From an uncultured Opitutaceae bacterium (GTDB taxonomy: Bacteria > Verrucomicrobiota > Verrucomicrobiia > Opitutales > Opitutaceae), in the NCBI GenBank assembly GCA_937128785.1, contig CAKZMS010000250.1, forward strand, positions 1-5,864: a stretch of DNA of 5,864 nt, read 5' to 3'. Positions 1 through 5,864 of this stretch are shown here, piece by piece (the first letter of the stretch is position 1; each line of letters opens with the position of its first letter). A model generated the notes under the pieces. It made no database searches and had not been told where the DNA came from. It worked only from the letters and a program-made list of their open reading frames with translations. Made by a program: the position numbers and the translations under genes.

Positions 1-660
1 GAGGCGATGCTGTGCTTCGGCGGCATGAAGGCCTGGGAGGGTCTGCGCGTGATGTCGAAGGAGGCCTGCCGGCCTTTCTCGCAGAACCGCAACGGCATGG
101 TGCTGGGCGAAGGTGCGGCGGTGCTGATCTTCGAGGAACTGGAACACGCGAAAGCGCGCGGCGCGAAAATCTACGCGGAACTGTCCGGCTACGGCGCATC
201 GGCCGATGCGTTCCACCTCTCTTCGCTCTCGCCGGGAGGGGAAGGCTCACAGCGTTCCATGCGGGCGGCATTGGATTCAGCAGAAATGGCTCCGGAGGAG
301 ATCGATTTTGTGGCGGCGCACGCCACGTCCACCCCCGGCGGCGACGGCGAGGAAGCGGGAGCCATTGCACAGGTGTTTGCGGGCATCAAAGACCGACTGC
401 ATGTCAGCGGGGTGAAATCGATGACCGGCCACCTGCTCGGAGCAGCTGGCGCGATGGGCGCGTTGACCGCTATCAAAGCGGTGGAGTCCGACACGATTTC
501 GCCGACGATCAATCTGCACGATTTGGACCCCGTCGTGGCCGAGACGGGGCTCAACGTGACGCCGAACACCGCGGTGCAGAAATCCGTCCAAGCTGCCCTG
601 GCCAACAGTTTTGGCTTTGGCGGAACCAATGCTTCGCTCGTCTTCAAGAAGCATTCCTGA
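1..660 (+). CDS. beta-ketoacyl-ACP synthase family protein, FabF/NodE-like (5' partial)
   Basis: This is the C-terminal 219 residues of a condensing enzyme that joins malonyl-ACP to an acyl chain during fatty-acid or related lipid synthesis in the cytoplasm. The frame is open from base 1, and the first ATG (position 7) is internal. FabF proteins are about 410 residues, so roughly the first 190, with the nucleophilic cysteine, are outside the window. Visible family marks are RPFSQNRNGMVLGEGAA, the first active-site histidine in AHATSTPGGD (codon 319-321), the second in KSMTGHLLGAAGA (codon 430-432), and the closing NSFGFGGTNASLVFKK. The AWEGLRVMS...CRPFS stretch looks more like NodE or specialised-lipid synthases than housekeeping FabF, and the usual HGTST reads HATST. 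The fold assignment is secure. Whether it serves primary fatty-acid synthesis or a specialised lipid cannot be told here, so no symbol is given. The gene ends 132 bases before the exosortase, with a hairpin between them. Confidence 0.93.
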   Translation, partial: EAMLCFGGMKAWEGLRVMSKEACRPFSQNRNGMVLGEGAAVLIFEELEHAKARGAKIYAELSGYGASADAFHLSSLSPGGEGSQRSMRAALDSAEMAPEEIDFVAAHATSTPGGDGEEAGAIAQVFAGIKDRLHVSGVKSMTGHLLGAAGAMGALTAIKAVESDTISPTINLHDLDPVVAETGLNVTPNTAVQKSVQAALANSFGFGGTNASLVFKKHS

Positions 661-692
661 GCTGGTCCAGCGGTCGCTCACGAGGGGACTGA

Positions 693-725
693 TCGAAAGT
701 GTCACCGTAATGGTGACACTTTCGA
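693..725. repeat. perfect 14-bp inverted repeat (hairpin) between the synthase and exosortase genes
   Basis: The left arm TCGAAAGTGTCACC (693-706) and right arm GGTGACACTTTCGA (712-725) are exact reverse complements around the 5-base loop GTAAT. The element starts 32 bases after the synthase stop and ends 67 bases before the exosortase ATG. No T-tract follows on either strand, so it is not a textbook intrinsic terminator, although such a stem could still stop or stabilise the upstream transcript. The symmetry also suits a dimeric repressor or activator site for the exosortase operon, or one copy of a dispersed REP-like palindrome. The rest of the 661-792 gap shows no convincing promoter boxes to me. 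A single matching 7-mer, TGGTGAC, recurs at 781-787 just before the exosortase start. Confidence 0.85.
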
Positions 726-792
726 AGTTCTCGCCGGACCTCAAAAAGGGCTGGCGGCTTTCAAAGCGGACGGCTCAGTTTGGTGACCTCCC

Positions 793-1806
793 ATGTTGAA
801 GTCTCATTGGAAGCGGGCCGTCGAGGTCCTGACGCTGCCCTTTCTACTGGCCCTGATGCTCGGGGCGGGCTTCATGGCGTTCACGGCGTGGGATCACTCC
901 CACTGGTGGGCGAATCGGGAGGATTATGGTTTTGGATGGCTGGTCCCGATCTTCGTAATCTACGTCGTGCACGACCGCTGGTTGCGGATCAAGGCCGCCG
1001 TCGACGTCTGCCGGGCGGAGGACTCCCCGCGAGCGAAAGGCTGGCAGGCAGGATTGCTGGGTTTGGTGGTCTACAGCGCGTTGCTCTGCGGCGCGCTGAT
1101 GTTCCTGCTGGGCGCGTTTTATCGGGCAGGAGCGGGACCCTCCCATCCGGGCTCCCTGGCGCTCTCGTTGGGGACCGGAGCAATTGTTTTGGGTTTGTTG
1201 TGGGTCAATGCCCCCGACCCGCCATCGGTTCGAGTCTCTGGCATTTTGGACGACGCCCGAGTGAAGCTGGCTTTGTTGTTTGTGTTCCCGGCACTGGTCT
1301 GGCTCGTGTCCGCTCCGATGGTCTCGGTGATCGAGAATCAGTTGAGTCTGTTTTTGCTGAATAAGGTCATGACCGTGGTGTTCTTCACCTTCGATGTGCT
1401 GGGCCTGCCGCTGCAGCAGGAGGGTAATGTGCTGGTGTTGCCGCCCCTCGAAAACGGCACGCAGAATCGGGTGGGGGTCGAACAGGCGTGTTCCGGGATA
1501 CGCTCGTTGACGGGGTGCCTCTTTGCGGGATCTTTTCTCGCGGCGGTGTTTCTCGACAAACTTTGGAAGAAGGTGGCACTGGTGGCGGCCGCAATGTGCT
1601 TTGCGTTTCTCACCAACCTCCTGCGCAGCCTGTTTTTGACCAGCTGGGCCTACCGCTACGGCAGCGAGGCCATCGAAGGCACCGTGCACGATATCGCCGG
1701 GTTTTCGGTGTTGGGGCTTACGGTGGTCGGTCTTTTGATGCTCCTTCCCCTGTTCCAGATTCAGTGGTCCTTTGGTGATACTGATGAGGAGGAATTGGCG
1801 CCGTGA
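793..1806 (+). CDS. exosortase/archaeosortase family protein
   Basis: This is an integral inner-membrane cysteine transpeptidase-like enzyme (337 residues). The family recognises a C-terminal tag (PEP-CTERM or relatives such as VPDSG-CTERM), cleaves it on the outer face of the membrane and passes the protein on for surface display or export. The expected landmarks are in order: a first membrane segment at about residues 12-33; the DYGFGWLVP motif (44-52), the equivalent of the usual HGxLVP; several more hydrophobic segments; the GLPLQQEGNVLVLP lead-in; nucleophile Cys233 in EQACSGIRSLTG; Arg278 in NLLRS; and His299 in VHDIAGF. The triad is complete, so an active enzyme is expected. ATG 793 is the first possible start, because an in-frame TGA lies at 784-786. 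The ribosome site is weak. No EpsI domain is fused to the C terminus, which ends in an acidic DTDEEELAP tail. The substrate class cannot be assigned from the window. The stop overlaps the next gene by four bases, indicating one operon. Confidence 0.95.
   Translation: MLKSHWKRAVEVLTLPFLLALMLGAGFMAFTAWDHSHWWANREDYGFGWLVPIFVIYVVHDRWLRIKAAVDVCRAEDSPRAKGWQAGLLGLVVYSALLCGALMFLLGAFYRAGAGPSHPGSLALSLGTGAIVLGLLWVNAPDPPSVRVSGILDDARVKLALLFVFPALVWLVSAPMVSVIENQLSLFLLNKVMTVVFFTFDVLGLPLQQEGNVLVLPPLENGTQNRVGVEQACSGIRSLTGCLFAGSFLAAVFLDKLWKKVALVAAAMCFAFLTNLLRSLFLTSWAYRYGSEAIEGTVHDIAGFSVLGLTVVGLLMLLPLFQIQWSFGDTDEEELAP
1787..1792 (+). promoter_or_regulatory. strong ribosome binding site for the GTG-started membrane protein
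   Basis: AGGAGG lies inside the last codons of the exosortase, ten bases before the GTG at 1803. It decides the start of the downstream gene: GTG 1803-1805 overlaps the exosortase TGA 1804-1806 as GTGA, the classical arrangement for coupled translation. It is much stronger than anything in front of the exosortase ATG. Confidence 0.8.
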
Positions 1807-3533
1807 TTCGCTGGCTGAAAGTGCATGGGTGGTGGGTCGCCGGGTTGGTGCTCTGTGGCTACAAGCTGTCGCTGCTGCGGAGCCAACACATCTACGCGAT
1901 CAGCAACGCGCATCATGACGACGGTCTGTTCATGAGACTGGCGGGGCACCTCGCGCGAGGTGAGTGGTTGGGCCCCTACGACCAGATGACTTTGGCGAAA
2001 GGACCAGCATATCCGATGTTCATCGCGATGAATTTTTGGGCCGGGCTCCCCCTCGGTCTGAGTCAGCAGATCCTCTACCTGGTTGCCTGTCTGCTGGTGG
2101 TGGCCGCCTTGGCCCCGGTGCTGAAACCAGGCTGGGCCCGACTGGGGGTGCTCCTGTTGCTTTTCTACAATCCGCTCACCTACGAAGGGGAGCAGATGAC
2201 GCGCATTCTGCGGCAGCACCTCACCGTGCCGCTCGCGCTGATCGTCATCGCTGGCCTGATTGCCTTGGTCCTCAAGCGAAAGGATTTTCGCTGGGAAGTT
2301 AATGGACCCTGGGCGGTGCTCACGGGATCGGCGCTGGGAGTATTTTTTCTGACCCGGGAGGAAGGCATTTGGATCATGCCGGCGGTGGCGATGGTGGCGG
2401 TCGCCATGTTGGTTGAAGCAGTCCTGCGGGGTAAAGCGGCCACCGTCCGCGCCGCGTTGGTTTGGGTCGCCGTGGGACTGACGGCGTGGATACCGATCAC
2501 CTGGGTTTCCCTCCAGAACCAGAAACACTACGGCTGGTATGGCACGGTCGACTTCAAGGCGGACGAATTCGCTGCCGCGATGGGCGCCCTCATGCGGGTC
2601 GAAGAAGGACCGAACCTACCGTATGTACGGGTGAGCGCGGAGGCGAGGCGCGCCATCTATGGTGTCAGCCCGGCCTTTGCTGAGCTGGAGCCTCATTTGG
2701 AGTCGGGGTGGATTGCGGACAAATGGATGGAATCCACCCGATTCCCGCGGGAAGAAGGGCAATACCTTACGGGGTGGTTTGGTTGGGCTTTACGCGATGC
2801 GATAGCCGAGGCGGGATATGCGTCGAATCCGCAGATGTTCCTGGCGTTTTGTGAGCGGGTGGCCACGGAGATAAATGAAGCCTGTGAGCAGGGACTCGTC
2901 GCGGCGGGTCGAGCCCGGTCGGGTTTCATGCCGCGTTGGCATGAGGACTATGCGGAAGCCATGAAAACCGAGTGGCGCGCCTATGGACAGGAAGTCATCA
3001 GGCTTACGCGATTTGAGACCATTGTCCCCGAAAGCACGGGGTCGGATGATGAGATTCGGCCCTTTGTCGATCTCAGTTACGACAACCTGAGTCCGGCTCC
3101 GCGGGCGACTTACTTTCACAAACCCGATCAGATTGAACAAAACCGCTGGAAGCTGGATCGACTACGGTGGTTTGGCCAGAATCTGGGCGCCCTTTATGCG
3201 GGGTTGATCAAGATCGGTTTGCTCCTGCTGCTCGCGCGGGGACTGGAGCGATTGATCCGGCGTCGCTGGTCCTGGCTGACCTGGCTGGCGGTCGCGGTGG
3301 CGGGGGCGATCGGGGCGGAGTTATCCATCAACTTTCTTGTCCACACCATGGCGTTTGAGAATTTTTACCCGGCGGCCTGGGCCCCGGCCTATCCCTTGTT
3401 GCTGCTGGTCTTTGCCCTGATGATTATCGAGGTAGTGAACTGTTGGATACGCCCAGGATGGACGCGGCTGCGCGGGCGGCAGGCGACGCCGGTCGATGAA
3501 ACATCGACGGCGACGAAGGGCAGCGGCGATTGA
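1803..3533 (+). CDS. polytopic membrane protein, probable GT-C type glycosyltransferase with an unrecognised soluble insert
   Basis: I do not recognise a named family for the whole 576-residue protein. Residues 1-238 look like a GT-C (PMT/RgtA-like) enzyme, which moves sugars from polyprenyl-phosphate carriers on the outer side of the inner membrane. A first membrane segment (about 7-25) is followed by a loop with an HHDDG acidic motif (Asp39, Asp40), where GT-C enzymes place catalytic aspartates. Next come the Gly/Pro-rich LGPYDQMTLAKGPAYP (56-71), hydrophobic segments near 75-107, 111-123 and 140-157, a TREEG motif (184-188), and segments near 190-208 and 217-238. A soluble, Trp/Tyr- and charge-rich region (about 239-456) follows, then three more membrane segments (about 458-555) and a short basic, Ser/Thr-rich tail. 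The four-base overlap with the exosortase implies coupled translation and a shared task; glycosylation of sorted proteins or glycan assembly is my inference. A non-enzymatic membrane protein remains possible. The coding region is real; the function is tentative. Confidence 0.9.
   Translation: MIRWLKVHGWWVAGLVLCGYKLSLLRSQHIYAISNAHHDDGLFMRLAGHLARGEWLGPYDQMTLAKGPAYPMFIAMNFWAGLPLGLSQQILYLVACLLVVAALAPVLKPGWARLGVLLLLFYNPLTYEGEQMTRILRQHLTVPLALIVIAGLIALVLKRKDFRWEVNGPWAVLTGSALGVFFLTREEGIWIMPAVAMVAVAMLVEAVLRGKAATVRAALVWVAVGLTAWIPITWVSLQNQKHYGWYGTVDFKADEFAAAMGALMRVEEGPNLPYVRVSAEARRAIYGVSPAFAELEPHLESGWIADKWMESTRFPREEGQYLTGWFGWALRDAIAEAGYASNPQMFLAFCERVATEINEACEQGLVAAGRARSGFMPRWHEDYAEAMKTEWRAYGQEVIRLTRFETIVPESTGSDDEIRPFVDLSYDNLSPAPRATYFHKPDQIEQNRWKLDRLRWFGQNLGALYAGLIKIGLLLLLARGLERLIRRRWSWLTWLAVAVAGAIGAELSINFLVHTMAFENFYPAAWAPAYPLLLLVFALMIIEVVNCWIRPGWTRLRGRQATPVDETSTATKGSGD
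3488..3511. repeat. short hairpin in the 3' end of the membrane protein gene
   Basis: GTCGATG (3492-3498) and CATCGAC (3502-3508) pair exactly around AAA. Three more G-C pairs (3488-3490 with 3509-3511) extend the stem past a single bulged G at 3491. It lies inside the last codons of the membrane protein gene, 22 bases before its stop and 28 bases beyond the stop of the convergent peptidase gene. It could help end transcripts from both directions, but there is no T-tract, and a stem of this size may arise by chance in GC-rich DNA. Confidence 0.35.
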
Positions 3534-3539
3534 GCCGAC

Positions 3540-5864
3540 TTAGCGTGGCCGCGAGATCACCTGGAAGGCGCTTTTCTTGTCGAGGTAGCGGTTCGCCAGT
3601 TCGTCAATTTCATCCACGGTGATCGACTCGTTGTCCGCGTAGCGACTGCGCGCCCAATCCAACCGTTGCGGTTGTTCCTGCGCTTGGGCCAGGACGGCGC
3701 CGAGCCAGTAGCCGTTGGTGCGTTCGCTCTCGCGTAGTCCGGTAAGGATGGGGCGAACCGCGCGCTCGAGTTCGTCGCGATTGGTGCCCTTGCGGGCGAG
3801 ATCGTGGGCCAGATCGCGGACGACTTTGGCGACGCGTTTGGCGTCCTCGGGATCGACCGACACCGATGCCTGGATCCAGCCGTAGCCATCATAGGTGCTC
3901 GAGGTGATACTCCCGGCACCCGGGCTGTAGGAATCGCCCAACTCCTCGCGAATGGTGAGGCGGAGACGGTCCCCCAAGATGTTGGCGAGCACCCGCAGGC
4001 GGCGGTCGACCTGCACGTCCATCCCGTCGTCAGTGGGCCAGTAGAGCACCACCTCGGCCTTGGGAATTTCGGTATCGATCTCGTATTCCTTTTCGAACGG
4101 TTTGCGGGGAAACTCCACCTGTCGACGCTCCGGGTAGTCTCGCTTCGCCTTGCGCGGGGGCAGGGCGCCAAAGGTTTGGGCCACCGCCTCGATGGCCGCG
4201 TCGATATCCAGATCACCGACCAGGCCGATCTCAAGGGCACCGGAAGCAAGCAGGGGAGCTACCCACTCCCGGCTTTGCTGCAGGTTGCGCTCGTTGAGCA
4301 CCTCTTCGGCAGGCAGGCCGAAGCGGGAATCGCCGCTGGCGAGCAGGCGGGGGACTTCGGTCTGCAAGGGACCCTGGGGAACGTGGGCCAATTGGTTGTA
4401 GTATTGGGTGATGGCTTTGCGCATCTGGCGGTCGGCCTCGGGCCGGAAACCGGGATCAGTCAGGTGCGCCGCGACGAGTTGCATTTGAAGCAGAAGATCA
4501 TCGGGCGTGGTGCCACCGCTGAAACTGAAGGCATTTTCGCCCACGCCAAAGTTCACCCCGACGTTGCGGCCGGCCAACATGCGTCGCAGCTCATCGGCGG
4601 AATGTTGGCCGAGACCACCCAAGGTGAAGGTGTTTGAAGTGTAGACGCCCAATCCTTCGAGATCTTCGGGTTCGGTCAGCAACCCGCTGTCGACGCGGAC
4701 CGACATGCTGATGCTCTCGGCGGAAAAATCGGTCTGCTTGATGTTCAGGCGCACGCGGTTGACGAATTCCACCAAGGTCACGTCAAGATCTTCCACATAC
4801 TCGCGGGAGTAGACTTCTCCCGGAGTCCCCCAATCGGTGTAGGCCCACGCCACTTGTTCGATTTCGGGGGGCGGTTCGAGGGCCACGGACTGCGCTTCGG
4901 CAAACAATCCGGCGATGAGATTTTCGGGCGAGGCGCCGGCGGTATCACCGGTATTTCCCATCACGGTCAGATACCGATGGTCGGTGGCCCAAGCCCGGCG
5001 AAACGCTTCGTTGCAGGCCTCGAGGGTGACTTCATCAAGCGCGGGGATGAACAAGTCGTAGTTGGTCTGGGGATCGGTGAAGACCGAATCGTCCGCGATG
5101 CTCGAAAGGATGCCCATGGCCAGGCCGGGGGAACGGCGGGTGGGGGCCCGGAGGACGGCTTGTTCCAGACCGTTGCGCATGCCGGCGATGACTTCGAAGA
5201 GTTCGGCGGGTTGGAAGCCGTATTCAAGGGCGCGGCGAAGTTCGTTTTCGGCTACTCGCAGGGCTTCCTGCCAGCGGTCGGTTTGGCTGGTGAGTTCGAG
5301 CGAAACGGACTCGGATACCTGGTAGAACGATCCGGCTCCGCCCCCGCCGCCGATGAAGGGAGCGTTCTCCGATTTGGCGATTTCCGAGATGCGGCGATTC
5401 AACATCGCGAAGGCGAGATCCCGCGGCAGGTCCTTGATGCGATTGGCGGCGGTGTCCGACTCCTCAACGTAGGGACGCAGCGCCTGGATGCCTACGGTGA
5501 CGTTGCCGGCTTCCGATTCATTGTGATGCAGCACGTGAGTGCCCGGTTTGAGCTCCATGCTGTCCACGGGCGGGTCGTTGCGGGCGGGACCCCGGGCTTG
5601 GACGTCGGAAAAGGCGCGGATGATTTTTCGCTCCACCCGATCCACATCAAAGTCGCCGACGGCCACGATCGACATGCGCTCGGGGCGATACCACGTGTTG
5701 TAGTAGTCGACGAATTCATCGCGACCTGCGCTGGTGAGCACCTCCTCGGTGCCGATGGGCAGGCGATGGGCGAGTCGGGTGTCGCCGTAGAAGAAATCGA
5801 GTTCGGCGAGGAACGTGCGCCATTGGACGGAGTCGCGGGTGCGCTTCTCGCTCAGCACGATGCC
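3540..5864 (-). CDS. M16 family zinc peptidase, PqqL/insulinase-like (5' partial)
   Basis: This is a large two-lobed M16 metallopeptidase, which closes like a clam around unfolded peptides and cuts them; long bacterial members such as PqqL are usually exported to the periplasm. The window holds the last 774 residues, ending in TAA (3540-3542). The frame runs off the right edge, so the GTG at 5856-5858 is internal. The fragment begins GIVLSEKRTRDS, which aligns with the VIIRE segment of mitochondrial processing peptidase, making the Glu at 5847-5849 the likely third zinc ligand. The HxxEH motif and any signal peptide are outside. Counting from the window edge, LPIGTEEVL and YNTWYRPERMSIVAVGDFD mark the end of the first domain. 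A second M16 domain follows to about residue 310. The C-terminal lobe starts near 350, with IGLVGDLDIDAA near 545 and the typical LRLTIREELGDSYSPGAG near 635. A full length near 930 residues would match PqqL. A GGGGGAGS run (from residue 172) is unusual. The gene converges on the membrane protein gene and is probably unrelated to it. Confidence 0.94.
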   Translation of the reverse strand, partial: GIVLSEKRTRDSVQWRTFLAELDFFYGDTRLAHRLPIGTEEVLTSAGRDEFVDYYNTWYRPERMSIVAVGDFDVDRVERKIIRAFSDVQARGPARNDPPVDSMELKPGTHVLHHNESEAGNVTVGIQALRPYVEESDTAANRIKDLPRDLAFAMLNRRISEIAKSENAPFIGGGGGAGSFYQVSESVSLELTSQTDRWQEALRVAENELRRALEYGFQPAELFEVIAGMRNGLEQAVLRAPTRRSPGLAMGILSSIADDSVFTDPQTNYDLFIPALDEVTLEACNEAFRRAWATDHRYLTVMGNTGDTAGASPENLIAGLFAEAQSVALEPPPEIEQVAWAYTDWGTPGEVYSREYVEDLDVTLVEFVNRVRLNIKQTDFSAESISMSVRVDSGLLTEPEDLEGLGVYTSNTFTLGGLGQHSADELRRMLAGRNVGVNFGVGENAFSFSGGTTPDDLLLQMQLVAAHLTDPGFRPEADRQMRKAITQYYNQLAHVPQGPLQTEVPRLLASGDSRFGLPAEEVLNERNLQQSREWVAPLLASGALEIGLVGDLDIDAAIEAVAQTFGALPPRKAKRDYPERRQVEFPRKPFEKEYEIDTEIPKAEVVLYWPTDDGMDVQVDRRLRVLANILGDRLRLTIREELGDSYSPGAGSITSSTYDGYGWIQASVSVDPEDAKRVAKVVRDLAHDLARKGTNRDELERAVRPILTGLRESERTNGYWLGAVLAQAQEQPQRLDWARSRYADNESITVDEIDELANRYLDKKSAFQVISRPR

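Noticed and set aside
12..692. 226-codon open frame in another frame over the synthase gene
   Set aside because: It is Arg/Gly-rich and overlaps a frame with unmistakable condensing-enzyme motifs.
693..725. Classical rho-independent terminator
   Set aside because: The stem is strong, but no run of T follows on either strand, so it is recorded as an inverted repeat of open function.
844..1689. 281-codon open frame on the minus strand across the exosortase gene
   Set aside because: It is antisense to a gene with a full catalytic triad. Its translation is rich in Gln, His and Arg with no recognisable domain, as expected from a GC-rich shadow frame.
1761..2528. 255-codon open frame on the minus strand across the membrane protein gene
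   Set aside because: Its composition is low in hydrophobic residues and dominated by Gln, Arg and His. It has no motif and lies opposite a clearly membrane-coding frame.
3400..3533. C-terminal sorting tag on the membrane protein that would make it the exosortase substrate
   Set aside because: The last hydrophobic segment is followed by about 20 residues of mixed polar tail, and no PEP- or VPDSG-like motif precedes it.
3804..4637. 277-codon open frame on the plus strand opposite the M16 peptidase
   Set aside because: The minus-strand frame has clear M16 motifs throughout. This antisense frame shows only biased composition and no domain.
5856..5858. GTG as a true start of the M16 peptidase
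   Set aside because: The frame continues to the window edge (Gly-Ile before it), and the family's HxxEH zinc motif must lie further upstream, so this is an internal valine.

Overview
The window is GC-rich, densely coding bacterial DNA with four protein genes, two of them cut by the window edges. The combination of an exosortase, a large polytopic membrane protein and a PqqL-like M16 peptidase fits an environmental Gram-negative bacterium. Verrucomicrobia of the Opitutales type are my best guess, from general impression only. No RNA gene, insertion sequence, CRISPR array or phage gene was seen.

Layout, left to right. (1) Positions 1-660 (+) hold the C-terminal half of a beta-ketoacyl-ACP synthase of the FabF/NodE kind, with both active-site histidines; the catalytic cysteine lies upstream of the window. 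(2) The 132-base gap 661-792 holds a perfect 14-bp inverted repeat with a 5-base loop and no T-tract. (3) Positions 793-1806 (+) encode an exosortase with the full Cys/Arg/His triad (Cys233, Arg278, His299). (4) Positions 1803-3533 (+) encode a 576-residue membrane protein that starts on a GTG overlapping the exosortase stop, behind a strong AGGAGG. Its N-terminal half looks like a GT-C type (RgtA/PMT-like) lipid-linked sugar transferase, and it carries a ~218-residue soluble insert that I do not recognise. (5) Positions 3540-5864 (-) encode most of a two-lobed M16 zinc peptidase, convergent with gene 4 and six bases from it. The HxxEH zinc motif lies beyond the right edge.

How the genes may work together. 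The exosortase and the membrane protein form a tightly coupled pair and are probably translated together. Exosortases process proteins with a C-terminal sorting tag at the inner membrane, in bacteria that make exopolysaccharide. A GT-C-like partner therefore suggests that sorting is linked to glycosylation of the substrate or to glycan assembly; this link is inference. The synthase upstream may belong to a separate lipid-synthesis unit, and the M16 peptidase on the opposite strand is probably independent. The items most worth a second look are the exosortase/GT-C-like pair with its unrecognised insert, and the long palindrome in front of it.
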